A program made the translations under genes and the position numbers. From JBBREP01 sp963716525 (GTDB lineage: Bacteria; Actinomycetota; Acidimicrobiia; IMCC26256; PALSA-610), in contig OY970315.1 of assembly GCA_963716525.1 (NCBI GenBank), positions 2,914,001-2,978,000 of the forward strand: a DNA stretch of 64,000 nucleotides, read 5' to 3'. Below the pieces are notes generated by a model, which saw only the letters and a list, made by a program, of their open reading frames with translations, had not been told where the DNA came from and ran no database searches. Of this stretch, positions 43,971 to 52,213 are shown piece by piece (the stretch's first letter is position 1; each line of letters opens with the position of its first letter).

Positions 43971-44329
43971 GAGCGGGGGTGGATTCCGGTGCCCCTGGGG
44001 GCGCGAGCCGGCGGCATGCGGACAGCGCGACCGACCCGAGCGGTTCCCGCCGCCGGGGAGCGGGGGTGGATTCCGGTGCCCCTGGGGGCGCGAGCCGGCG
44101 GCATGCGGACAGCGCGACCGACCCGAGCGGTTCCCGCCGCCGGGGAGCGGGGGTGGATTCCGGTGCCCCTGGGGCGCGAGCCGGCGGCATGCGGACAGCG
44201 CGACCGACCCGAGCGGTTCCCGCCGCCGGGGAGCGGGGGTGGATTCCGGTGCCCCTGGGGCGCGAGCCGGCGGCATGCGGACAGCGCGACCGACCCGAGC
44301 GGTTCCCGCCGCCGGGGAGCGGGGGTGGA
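43971..44329. repeat. 87/86-bp tandem repeat, four copies plus partial fifth
   Basis: Units start with gagcgggggtgga at 43971, 44058, 44145 and 44231, with a partial fifth at 44317 (periods 87, 87, 86, 86). Copies 1-2 contain cccctgggggcgcg and copies 3-4 cccctggggcgcg, so the length difference is one G in a G-run. The array sits between the subunit 3 gene and its GMC partner. It supplies the GMC ribosome site. With all units at 87 bp it would be an open 29-residue repeat. Confidence 0.93.
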
Positions 44330-46031
44330 GTGCGATGCCGTGATCGTCGGCGCGGGTCCGGCCGGTGCGACCACTGCCGACGTGCTCGCGAACGCCGGTT
44401 GGTCGGTGATGCTGGTCGACAAGGGTCCGAACCGGCTGCTGTCACTCGACGCGCCGTACCCGCTGCTCGGCCACCTCAGCAACGACGAGATCAAGTTCAT
44501 GCGGCGGCACTTCCTCGGCCCCGACCCGCTGCTCGAGCCCCGCACGTACCGCCATCGCGACGACGAGGGCGACCGCATCCACACCGGTGAGGTCAACAAC
44601 CTGCCGAGCGGTGTGGGCGGAGGCGGCTTCCACGCCGACGGGAAGCTGCCGCGGCTGCGCGAGGTCGACTTCCACGCGCGCTCCGAGTACGGCCCGATCG
44701 ACGGGTCCGACATCGTCGACTGGCCGTTGGAGTACGACGAGCTCGAGCCGTATTACACGATCGCGGAGCGGCTGATCGGCGTGGCCGGCGACGCAGCCGG
44801 CAATCCGTTCGCGTCGTGGCGTTCGGGGCCGTACCCGATGCCGCCCGGCGCCGACATGTACGGCGCGATCCTCAGCACGAACGCCGCCGCCGAACTCGGG
44901 CTGCACCCCTACCGCGCGCCCACCGGCGTGAACAGCGTGGAGTACGACGGCCGGCCCGCATGCAACAACTGCGGTTTCTGCGGCTACTTCGGCTGCCCGA
45001 TCGACGCCAAGGGCGACCCAGTCGCGCCGTTGCGGAGCGCGTTGCGCAGCGGGCGCTGCGAAGTGGTGCCGAACTGTTACGTCGACGAAGTGGTGCTCGA
45101 CCCGAGCGGCCGGACCGCGCGCGGCGTGCGGGTGATCGACACCGAGACCGGTTCGGTGCGGGAGATCCGTGCGCGCCACGTGGTACTCGCCGCCGGCGCG
45201 TTCGAGACGCCGAGGCTGATGCTGCGGTCGAACGTCGGCAACTCGTCGGGGCTCGTCGGCCGCTACCTCATGTACCACTTCCAGACGTTCGTGGTCGGCA
45301 GCTTCGACCATCGCCTGCACGGCCATCGCGGCCGCTCGGTGACGCACCTGCACGACGACCACCTCGTGCCCGACACCGCAGCGTTGCGGTACGCGCGTGA
45401 GCGGGGCCTGCCGTACTTCCGGGGCGGCATCGTGGAGCACGGCGGCGGGGGCCATCCGGTGCTCGAGGGCATGTACCTGCCCCAGGGCGTCGCCCATACC
45501 CGCGGCATGCTCGATTCCACGATGCGCGACAAGCTGTGGGCGTTCACGATGCAGGGCGAGGACCTCCCGCAGGCGCAGAACCGGGTCGACCTCGACCCGC
45601 ACGTCCGCGATGTGCACGGGCGCGCCGCCGGCCGCGTCACCTACGAGCCGCATCAACACGATCTGGTCGCCTCGGAGTACACGGCGGCCATGCTCGAGCG
45701 GGTGATGGAGCGCGCCGGCGCGCAGTTCACGTTCACCGCCACCTCGCCGCCGTTGCCGGGCTCGCGCGGCGCCCGCTTCAACCCGGCACCGAACTCGAAG
45801 CACACGATGGGCACCGCGCGCATGGGCGGCGACGCGCGCACGAGCGTGTTCGACCCGTGGCAGCGCAGCTGGGACGTTCCGAACCTGCTGTGCTCCGACT
45901 CGTCGGTGTTCCCCACGTCCACCGGTTACGGTCCGACGCTCACGATCGTTGCGCTAGCGGTGAGGATGGCCCGCGAGCTCGCCGGCCTGCCGAAGCTGCG
46001 CTCGCAACGCCCCGGACCATCAGCGCCATGA
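44325..46031 (+). CDS. GMC family oxidoreductase (gluconate 2-dehydrogenase alpha-subunit-like)
   Basis: A 568-residue FAD flavoprotein. The Rossmann dinucleotide fold is at the extreme N-terminus (DAVIVGAGPAGATTADVLANAGWSVMLVDKG), followed by SGVGGGGFHADGK, a Cys-rich CNNCGFCGYFGCP cluster typical of gluconate/fructose dehydrogenase large subunits, HVVLAAGAFETPRLML, and the C-terminal HTMGTARMGGDARTS (catalytic His region) and STGYGPTLTIVALAVRMA. GTG 44325 is chosen: it has a GGGGAG ribosome site at the end of the tandem repeat and gives the normal family N-terminus. An upstream GTG (43953 or 43949) would translate the repeats. It probably oxidises a sugar or alcohol and passes electrons on via its partner. 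Confidence 0.9.
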   Translation: MECDAVIVGAGPAGATTADVLANAGWSVMLVDKGPNRLLSLDAPYPLLGHLSNDEIKFMRRHFLGPDPLLEPRTYRHRDDEGDRIHTGEVNNLPSGVGGGGFHADGKLPRLREVDFHARSEYGPIDGSDIVDWPLEYDELEPYYTIAERLIGVAGDAAGNPFASWRSGPYPMPPGADMYGAILSTNAAAELGLHPYRAPTGVNSVEYDGRPACNNCGFCGYFGCPIDAKGDPVAPLRSALRSGRCEVVPNCYVDEVVLDPSGRTARGVRVIDTETGSVREIRARHVVLAAGAFETPRLMLRSNVGNSSGLVGRYLMYHFQTFVVGSFDHRLHGHRGRSVTHLHDDHLVPDTAALRYARERGLPYFRGGIVEHGGGGHPVLEGMYLPQGVAHTRGMLDSTMRDKLWAFTMQGEDLPQAQNRVDLDPHVRDVHGRAAGRVTYEPHQHDLVASEYTAAMLERVMERAGAQFTFTATSPPLPGSRGARFNPAPNSKHTMGTARMGGDARTSVFDPWQRSWDVPNLLCSDSSVFPTSTGYGPTLTIVALAVRMARELAGLPKLRSQRPGPSAP

Positions 46032-46034
46032 CCT

Positions 46035-46080
46035 CGTTGTCCCATCAGGAGCCAAGATGTTGGCTCCTGATGGGACAACG
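46035..46080. terminator. Very strong 21-bp hairpin downstream of the GMC gene
   Basis: A perfect 21-bp inverted repeat (46035-46055 and 46060-46080) with a 4-nt loop (gatg) begins 3 nt after the GMC stop and ends just before a GAGAGGACGGGG ribosome site of the next gene in the same direction. There is no U-tract. It is either a terminator of the GMC unit or a stability/attenuation structure between the genes. Confidence 0.75.
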
Positions 46081-46095
46081 GAGAGGACGGGGCCC

Positions 46096-46725
46096 GTGCC
46101 CGTACCGGCAGAACAATTGCAGGAGCTGGTGGAGCCCGCACACACCGCGCTCGTGCTGCAGGAGGTGCAGAACGGCGTGGTGGGCGACAGCTCGGTGCTG
46201 CCGCAGCTCGCCGCGGCCGCGCAGTCGATCGATCTCGTCGGGCACTGCGCCCGCCTCGCGGCGCGCGCCCGGGAAGTGGGCGCGCCCGTGTTCCACTGCA
46301 CCGCGGAGATGCGCGCCGACGGGATCGGCGCGAATCGCAACACGCGGTTGTTCGCGGCAACGGCGCGCTCGGGTGTGTCGATCGACTCGGGCAGCGCCGG
46401 AGCGACCGTGCCCGACGAGATCGGCGTCGCGCCGTCCGACGTGGTGCTCGCGCGCCACCATGGCGTGGGTCCGATGACCGACACGCAGCTCGACTCGATG
46501 CTGCGCAACCTCGGCGTCACCACGATCGTCGGTGTCGGCGTGTCGCTGAACATCGGGATCTTCAACCTCGTGCTCGACGCGATCAACCGCGGCTACCACG
46601 TGGTGCTGCCACGCGACGCGGTCGCCGGTGTCCCGCTCGAGTACGGCGAGGCGGTGCTCGCGAACTCGCTCGGTTTGCTCGCCACGCTCACGACGACGCA
46701 GGCGCTGCTCGACGCCTGGGGGTGA
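46096..46725 (+). CDS. Isochorismatase-like cysteine hydrolase family protein lacking the catalytic Cys
   Basis: A 209-residue Rossmann-like hydrolase fold. The first strand ALVLQEVQNGVV has Glu where the family has the catalytic Asp (VDMQN). The position of the nucleophilic Cys reads GVSLNIGIFNLVLDA, with Gly in its place. The rest (GAPVFHCTAEMRADG, RGYHVVLPRDAVAGVP) keeps the fold. GTG 46096 is chosen because of the ribosome site at 46081-46092; an ATG at 46057 would fall within the hairpin loop. With Cys gone, ordinary amidase or isochorismatase chemistry is unlikely; it may be a binding or divergent enzyme. Confidence 0.82.
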   Translation: MPVPAEQLQELVEPAHTALVLQEVQNGVVGDSSVLPQLAAAAQSIDLVGHCARLAARAREVGAPVFHCTAEMRADGIGANRNTRLFAATARSGVSIDSGSAGATVPDEIGVAPSDVVLARHHGVGPMTDTQLDSMLRNLGVTTIVGVGVSLNIGIFNLVLDAINRGYHVVLPRDAVAGVPLEYGEAVLANSLGLLATLTTTQALLDAWG

Positions 46726-46779
46726 ACCGGGCACGACGCAACCCGCGTGACGGCCGCCGATTCTGCCTGCTCTGCCGGA

Positions 46780-47937
46780 TCAGAGCATCGCATTCACGTC
46801 GACGGTGCCGTGCGTTCGCACCGCGAACGCGACCGCCACACACGCAGTCACGCCCACGCCGATGAGCGCGGTGACCGGGAGCGCCGGCACGCCGAAATGG
46901 TCGAGCAGCGCGCCCATGCTGCCGGGGACCGCCATCGTGCCGACGGCCGAGCCCGCGAGGTAGAGGCTCGTCACCGTGCCGGTCGCAGGCACGAGCGTGT
47001 CGGACAGCGACATCATCGCCGGGAACATCGACACGATTCCGAGGCCGAACACGATCGTGCCCACCCACACCGCGAACGGCGCGCTCCCCCCGGCGAGCAG
47101 GAGGAGCAGCGCCGCGACGGCGACGGCATGATCGACCGCGAGCATCGTCGACGCGTCGACATGCCGCGCGATCCGCACCGACACGATGCGGCCGATCGCG
47201 AACGCGGCGAGGAACGCGGCACCGAGGTACGACACCACAGGCCCGTGACCGAAGCCGCGCAGCGTGCCGTAGCGATAGATCCAGCCGGCGAACCCGAGCT
47301 CCACGCCCACGTAGGCGAAGAAGTACGTGGCGCCGAGCGCGGTTCGGAGTCGCGCGCCCCGGGGCACGCCCCGGCCGACGGAGCCGTGCGGGTTGGGCCG
47401 GTTGCGCGCTGGCGTGAGCAGCAGCACCGCCACGACCGGCAGCGCCGCGGCCACGAAGTAGCCCGCGTGCAGGCCGCCCGTCCACGCAAGCGAACGGCCG
47501 ATGACGATCGGCGCCGCGACCGCGCCGATCGAGAACGACGCGTGCAGACCGTTCAGGGCCGCGCCGCCGCCGTGGCGCCAGAGGATCGCCGAGTTGCCGG
47601 GGATCTCCACCCAGCCCGTCCCGAACCCGATCAGCGCTTCGATGCCGATCAGCGCACCGAGCGTGGCGGCGAACGGCACGAGCACCAGCCCCACCGCCAT
47701 GGTGAGCAGGCCGAAGCGCAGTGCGGTCTTGACCGGCCGGCGCGCGATCCACTGGCCCGACAGTGCGATGCCAGCGAAGTAGCCGAGCGCGCCGACGGTG
47801 AAGAGCACGCCGATCGTGGCGTTGCTCGTGCCCGTCGTGTGGCGGAGCGTCGCAATCGACGGTCCGAGCACGAGCTGAGTGACGCCCATCGCGGCGAACG
47901 TCGCGAAATAGGGCAGGTCGCGGTCGTGCCCGGGCAC
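46780..47937 (-). CDS. Major facilitator superfamily transporter (FucP-like)
   Basis: A 385-residue protein with about 12 membrane segments. The first segments read GVTQLVLGPSIATLRHTTGTS and GALGYFAGIALSGQWIARRPVK, the latter ending in a basic MFS loop. The acidic IEALIGFGTGWVEIPGNSAILW and HASFSIGAVAAPIVIG segments resemble sugar transporters of the FucP/NagP group. Substrate not determinable. GTG 47937 is divergent from the amidohydrolase; an operator-like palindrome lies between them. Confidence 0.87.
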   Translation of the reverse strand: MPGHDRDLPYFATFAAMGVTQLVLGPSIATLRHTTGTSNATIGVLFTVGALGYFAGIALSGQWIARRPVKTALRFGLLTMAVGLVLVPFAATLGALIGIEALIGFGTGWVEIPGNSAILWRHGGGAALNGLHASFSIGAVAAPIVIGRSLAWTGGLHAGYFVAAALPVVAVLLLTPARNRPNPHGSVGRGVPRGARLRTALGATYFFAYVGVELGFAGWIYRYGTLRGFGHGPVVSYLGAAFLAAFAIGRIVSVRIARHVDASTMLAVDHAVAVAALLLLLAGGSAPFAVWVGTIVFGLGIVSMFPAMMSLSDTLVPATGTVTSLYLAGSAVGTMAVPGSMGALLDHFGVPALPVTALIGVGVTACVAVAFAVRTHGTVDVNAML

Positions 47938-47962
47938 GCCGCTTGTCTAGCCCGACCTCACA

Positions 47963-47981
47963 ATCTGACGGGGTGTCAGAT
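47963..47981. promoter_or_regulatory. Operator-like palindrome upstream of the amidohydrolase
   Basis: ATCTGAC-GGGGT-GTCAGAT is a perfect 7-bp inverted repeat with 5-bp spacer between the divergent MFS and amidohydrolase genes. A -10-like TAGACT at 47988-47993 ends 7 nt before the amidohydrolase ATG, so the site covers its -35 region and the message is probably leaderless. Size fits a TetR- or GntR-type dimer. Confidence 0.6.
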
Positions 47982-48000
47982 CGTCCGTAGACTTCTCCGC

Positions 48001-49208
48001 ATGGTCACCATCCCCAAGATCATCTCCGTCGACGATCACGTGATCGAGCCGGGCGACGTGTGGACGAAGCGCCTCCCCGCGAAGTTCCAGGAGGTCGGCC
48101 CGCGCATCGTTCGCCGCAAGCTCAAGTCGATGAACTACGTCGGCGGCAACTTCTCGTTCGAGGAGGCCGGCCCCGACGAGGAGGGCATGTACGCCGACTG
48201 GTGGTACGTGGAGGACCTCCGCTACCCGCTCACGCGCCTGTCGGCTGCGGCCGGTTACGAGCGCGACGAGGTGACGGTCACGCCGATCACGATGGACGAC
48301 ATGCGCCCGGGATGCTGGAACCAAGCCGACCGGCTCGCCGACATGGACGTGAACCACGTGGAGGCGAGCCTCTGCTTCCCGAGCTTCCCGCGCTTTTGCG
48401 GCCAGGCGTTCTACGAGCGCAAGGACCGTGAGCTCGGCGACCTCTGTGTGAAGGCGTACAACGACTGGATGCTCGACGAGTGGTGCGGCGGCACGAACGG
48501 CCGCCTGATCCCGCTCGTCATCGTCCAGCTCTGGGATCCGGCGGCCGCCGCCGCGGAGGTACGCCGCAACGCGGCAAGGGGTTGCCCGCGATCACGTTCA
48601 GCGAGATCCCGCCGTTCCTCGGCCTGCCCTCGATCCACGACAAGGATCGCTTCTGGGACCCGCTGTTCCAGGCGTGCGAGGAGACCCGCACGGTCATCAA
48701 CATGCACATCGGGTCGAGCTCGAAGATGCCGAGCACGTCGAAGGACGCGCCCGCCGCGGTGGGGAGCACGCTCACCTACATGAACGCGGCGATGTCACTC
48801 ACCGACTGGCTGATGTCGGGCACGTTCGAGCGCTTCCCCGATCTCAAGATCGCGTACAGCGAGGGCCAGATCGGCTGGATCCCCTACGTGCTCGAGCGCG
48901 CCGACAAAGTGTGGGAGGACAACCGCGGCTGGGGTGGCGTCGTCGACACGGTGAAGCGGCGGCCGTCGGAGTACTACTTCTCCAACGTGTACGGCTGCTT
49001 CTTCGACGACCCGCACGGACTCAAGAATCTCGACGCCGTCGGCGAAGACAACGTGACGTTCGAGACCGACTACCCGCACTCGGACAGCACGTGGCCGCAC
49101 ACCGAGAAGGTCGCGCTGGAGATCATGGGTGATCTCACCCAGGAGCAGGTCGACAAGATCTGCCGGGGCAACGCCATCCGCATGCTCGGCCTCGACTTCG
49201 CACCGTAG
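48001..49208 (+). CDS. Amidohydrolase family protein (amidohydro-rel type), frameshifted near 48570
   Basis: A TIM-barrel metal-dependent hydrolase/decarboxylase. The start MVTIPKIISVDDHVIEPGDVW carries the SVDDHV/IEP metal motif. FPSFPRFCGQAFYERKDRELG and YNDWMLDEWCGG are typical of the actinobacterial amidohydrolases found in catabolic clusters. The frame breaks after EVRRNAARG near 48570 and resumes GLPAITFSEIPPFLGLPSIHD, INMHIGSS (metal His), DLKIAYSEGQIGWIPY, NVTFETDYPHSDSTWP (metal Asp). The corrected length is about 402 residues. Its place before the LLM/P450 cluster suggests ring or lactone cleavage, by inference. Confidence 0.88.
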
Positions 49209-49221
49209 ATTCGCGCGCCGT

Positions 49222-49755
49222 ATGGGGCGCACGAGCGTGACGGTCGTGATGTGTGCGACGACATGCGCGCTCACACTCGCGCTCGCGGCCTGCGGCTCGC
49301 TGAGTCCGAAGCTCGATCAGGCGACGATCGAGCGAGGCGTCGAGCGCGACGCTCGCGCCCAGTTCGCCGGCACCGGGGCGGTCGTCGGCGCGGCGCACTG
49401 TCCCGCCAACCGCGCGCAGCGCAAGGGCGACTCGTTCGACTGCCATGTGACGATCGACCACCAGGACGCGGTGTACCGCGTGCACCAGACCGACGGTCAC
49501 GGCACCGTGCAGCCGACGTTTGCGAGCCAGTTCCTGCTCTTCTCGACGATCGACGACCAGGTGCTCGCCGAGCTCCGCCGCCAGGGCCTCACCGACTCGC
49601 GGGTCGCGTGCGGTTACGCGCACGTGTGGATCGTGACCCCGCCGGTCACCAGGGATTGCGTGGTCACGCTCACCGACCATTCCACGCACAACGCGCACGT
49701 CTCGATCGCGGCCGACGGCGGCGTCGACAAAGTGGTCGTGGCGGGACTCGCGTGA
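49222..49755 (+). CDS. DUF4333 domain lipoprotein
   Basis: A 177-residue exported lipoprotein. The N-terminus MGRTSVTVVMCATTCALTLALAACGS has a signal sequence with lipobox LAAC; the Cys would be lipidated. The body, with AHCPANRAQRKGDSFDCHVTIDHQ, fits the DUF4333 pattern in which two Cys residues form a likely disulfide in an NTF2-like or beta-rich fold, and seems to hold a second such domain (RVACGYAHVWIVT...RDCVVTLTDHST). Function unknown. It begins 13 bp after the amidohydrolase. Confidence 0.78.
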   Translation: MGRTSVTVVMCATTCALTLALAACGSLSPKLDQATIERGVERDARAQFAGTGAVVGAAHCPANRAQRKGDSFDCHVTIDHQDAVYRVHQTDGHGTVQPTFASQFLLFSTIDDQVLAELRRQGLTDSRVACGYAHVWIVTPPVTRDCVVTLTDHSTHNAHVSIAADGGVDKVVVAGLA

Positions 49756-49773
49756 GGCCCTGCGGTCGCGGGC

Positions 49774-50674
49774 TCAGAGATCGGTGACCGCGGGGGCGAG
49801 GCGGCGCCACTGCACCTCGGGCACCGAGGTGCGGCCGCGGTCGAGCACCTGGATGCACACGTGGTCGGCGCCGGCCTCGTGGTGCTCGCGCACTCGTGCG
49901 GCGATCGCGTCCTCGTCGCCCCACACGACGATCGCGTCGACGAGCCGGTCGGATCCGCCGCCCTGGTCGATGTCGTCGGGGGTGAAGCCGAGCCGCAACA
50001 GGTTGTTCCGGTAGTTCGGGAGTCCGAGGTAGATCTGCATCGCGGCGCGCGCGATCGTGCGCGCCTCCTCAGGGTCGCTCGACAGCACGCACATCTGCTC
50101 GGGCATGAGGAGCGAGTCGGCGCCCAGGATCTCGCGTGCCGCGCCGCGTGTGCTCGGGCGTCTGGAAGTAGGGGTGCGCGCCGGCGGTGCGGCTGGCGGC
50201 GAGCGCCAGCATCTTCGGTCCGAGTGCGGCGAGGCAGCGCTGCGGCTCGGCGGCGGGCGCGGCACCGAAGAACAGGGCGGCGTCCATCGCGTCGAGGTAG
50301 GTGCGCATCGCCTGGAGCGGTGGGCCGTAGTTGTGGCCCCGGATCCCCTCCACCATCGGCTGGTGACTCACGCCGAGGCCGAGCAGGAAGCGGTCCGGAA
50401 ACGCCTCGCTCACGGTGCGCCAACCCGCGTTCATGGCGACCGCGTCGCGCGCGTAGATGCTCGCGATCCCTGTGGCGAGCACGATGCGATCGGTGGCGCC
50501 CAGCAGCAGCGCGGCGTGCACGAGCGGATCACGACCGACGGCCTCGGGGAGCCAGATCGCGCCGTAGCCGAGCGACTCCAGCTCGGCCGCCAGCTCCTTC
50601 GATCGGGTTGCGGGTTGCGGATCGAGCGCGCCCGTCCAGATCCCGACCGGGCCCAGCGTCGTGCGGTCGACCAT
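49774..50674 (-). CDS. LLM class F420-dependent oxidoreductase (frameshifted near 50155)
   Basis: Luciferase-like monooxygenase fold of about 300 residues. The first phase has LGPVGIWTGALDPQPATRSKELAAELESLGYGAIWLPEAVGRD, DRIVLATGIASIYARD and FPDRFLLGLGVSHQPMV, the standard F420 LLM pattern; after a change near 50155 it continues AAREILGADSLLMPEQMCVLSSD and HVCIQVLDRG to the stop at 49774. F420 use is inferred from the family. Its start is divergent from the aldehyde dehydrogenase over a 50-bp gap that contains a KstR-like operator, so it likely belongs to the same regulon. Confidence 0.87.
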
Positions 50675-50701
50675 GAACCCCGGACCTTACTGACCGAAAA
50701 C

Positions 50702-50715
50702 TAGAACCGGTTATA
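50702..50715. promoter_or_regulatory. KstR-like operator TAGAACCGGTTATA upstream of aldehyde dehydrogenase
   Basis: TAGAACCGGTTATA matches the published KstR consensus TnnAACnnGTTnnA at every fixed position. It overlaps a -10-like TATATT (50712-50717) that lies 7 nt before the ATG at 50725, so binding would block a leaderless promoter. It may also serve the divergent LLM gene. Confidence 0.65.
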
Positions 50716-50724
50716 TTCACGGCC

Positions 50725-52197
50725 ATGACCGAAGACCGCAAGTATCGGGTCCTCATCGGCGGCGAGTGGTGCGACGGCGCCGACGGCACGTACGAGATCG
50801 TCAACCCCGCGAACGGCGAGACCGTCGGCGACGCGCCCGAGGCATCGGTGGCGCAGGCGAACGAGGCGGCCCGCGCCGCGCAGGAGGCGTTCCCGAAGTG
50901 GTCGCGCACCTCGCCGGAGCAGCGCGCCGAGCTCCTGCAGAAGGCCGCCGATGCCGTGCGCGCCCATGCGGCCGACTTGATCCCACTGGTGATCGCCGAG
51001 ACGGGCTGCACCGCGACGGTCGGCAAGCAGATGCAGGTGCCGCAGGTGTTTGCCCGCTTCGACCGCTACGCGCGCGGCGCGCTCGAGTCGAACGTGATCC
51101 CCCTGCCGCCCATGGAGATGCCGGCGACGCCGCTCGCGCCCGGCGGCATCATCGGCGCGATGGTGCGGCGCATCCCGGTGGGTGCGGTCGCGTGCATCAC
51201 GCCGTACAACTTCCCGATCGTCAACATGGCCGGCAAGCTCGGCCCCGCGCTGGCGATGGGCAACACGGTCGTCGTGCGGCCCGCGTCGCAGGACCCGCTC
51301 GCGGTGATCGAGCTGTGCCGCATCCTCAACGACGAGGTCGGCTTCCCGCCCGGCGTGATCAACTGCATCACCGGCTCCACGCCGCCGAGTGGTGAGGCAC
51401 TTGTGGAGAGCCGTGACATCGACATGGTGTCGTTCACCGGATCCACCGGGGTTGGGCTGCGGATCGCCGAGGGCGCGGGGCGCACGATGAAGCGTCTGCT
51501 TCTCGAGCTCGGCGGCAAGGGCGCGGCGCTCGTGCTCGAGGATGCCGACGTGAAGACCGCGGTGGGCGCGATCGGCTCGGTGTGGACGTTCCATTCCGGC
51601 CAGATCTGCACCGCACCGACACGCGCGATCATCCACCGCGCGAAGTACGACGCGGTCGTCGAAGGCTTGTCGCAGATGGCGAAGGTGCTGAAGGTCGGCG
51701 ACCCCTACGAGCAGGGTGTGGTCGTCGGACCGCTCATCACCGAGGCGCACCGGGCCCGTGTCGAGAGTTACGTGGCGTCGGGTCGCGACGAGGGCGGCAC
51801 GATCGTGGCGGGCGGCGGCCGCCCCGGCGGGCTCGACGCGGGCTGGTACCTCGAGCCGACGCTGATCGCCGACTGCCGTCGCGACATGAAGTCGGTACGT
51901 GAGGAGATCTTCGGGCCGGTGATCGTGGCCGTGCCGTTCGACGGCGACGACGAGGCGGGCATCGAGATCGCCAACGACACCGACTTCGGTCTGTACGACT
52001 ACGTATTTTCGGGCGACTCGGCCCGCGCCATGCGGGCCGGCAAGCGGCTGCGCGCCGGCAACATCGGTTTGAACACGGTGCAGCGCAACCACGAGACGCC
52101 GTTCGGCGGCACGAAGTACAGCGGTGTGGGTCGCGACGGTGGCAGCTTCGGCCTCCACGCTTACAGCGAACTGCAGAGCATGGTGTGGCCAGGATGA
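50725..52197 (+). CDS. Aldehyde dehydrogenase family protein
   Basis: A 490-residue NAD(P)-dependent aldehyde dehydrogenase. The cofactor loop GAVACITPYNFPIVNMAGKLGPAL, MVSFTGSTGVGLRIAEGAG, the catalytic Glu in LLLELGGKGAALVL and the catalytic Cys in HSGQICTAPTRA (about residue 293) are all present, with IFGPVIVAVPF and PFGGTKYSGVGRDGG near the end. It oxidises an aldehyde to an acid; in this setting possibly the product of the P450 or LLM enzymes. Starts 10 bp after the KstR-like operator; two LLM genes and the P450 follow on the same strand. Confidence 0.94.
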   Translation: MTEDRKYRVLIGGEWCDGADGTYEIVNPANGETVGDAPEASVAQANEAARAAQEAFPKWSRTSPEQRAELLQKAADAVRAHAADLIPLVIAETGCTATVGKQMQVPQVFARFDRYARGALESNVIPLPPMEMPATPLAPGGIIGAMVRRIPVGAVACITPYNFPIVNMAGKLGPALAMGNTVVVRPASQDPLAVIELCRILNDEVGFPPGVINCITGSTPPSGEALVESRDIDMVSFTGSTGVGLRIAEGAGRTMKRLLLELGGKGAALVLEDADVKTAVGAIGSVWTFHSGQICTAPTRAIIHRAKYDAVVEGLSQMAKVLKVGDPYEQGVVVGPLITEAHRARVESYVASGRDEGGTIVAGGGRPGGLDAGWYLEPTLIADCRRDMKSVREEIFGPVIVAVPFDGDDEAGIEIANDTDFGLYDYVFSGDSARAMRAGKRLRAGNIGLNTVQRNHETPFGGTKYSGVGRDGGSFGLHAYSELQSMVWPG

Positions 52198-52213
52198 AGG
52201 CCCTGGGCGCGCG

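Noticed and set aside
43949..44590. A separate 213-codon gene starting at GTG 43949
   Set aside because: It consists of the tandem repeat followed by an out-of-frame shadow of the GMC gene.
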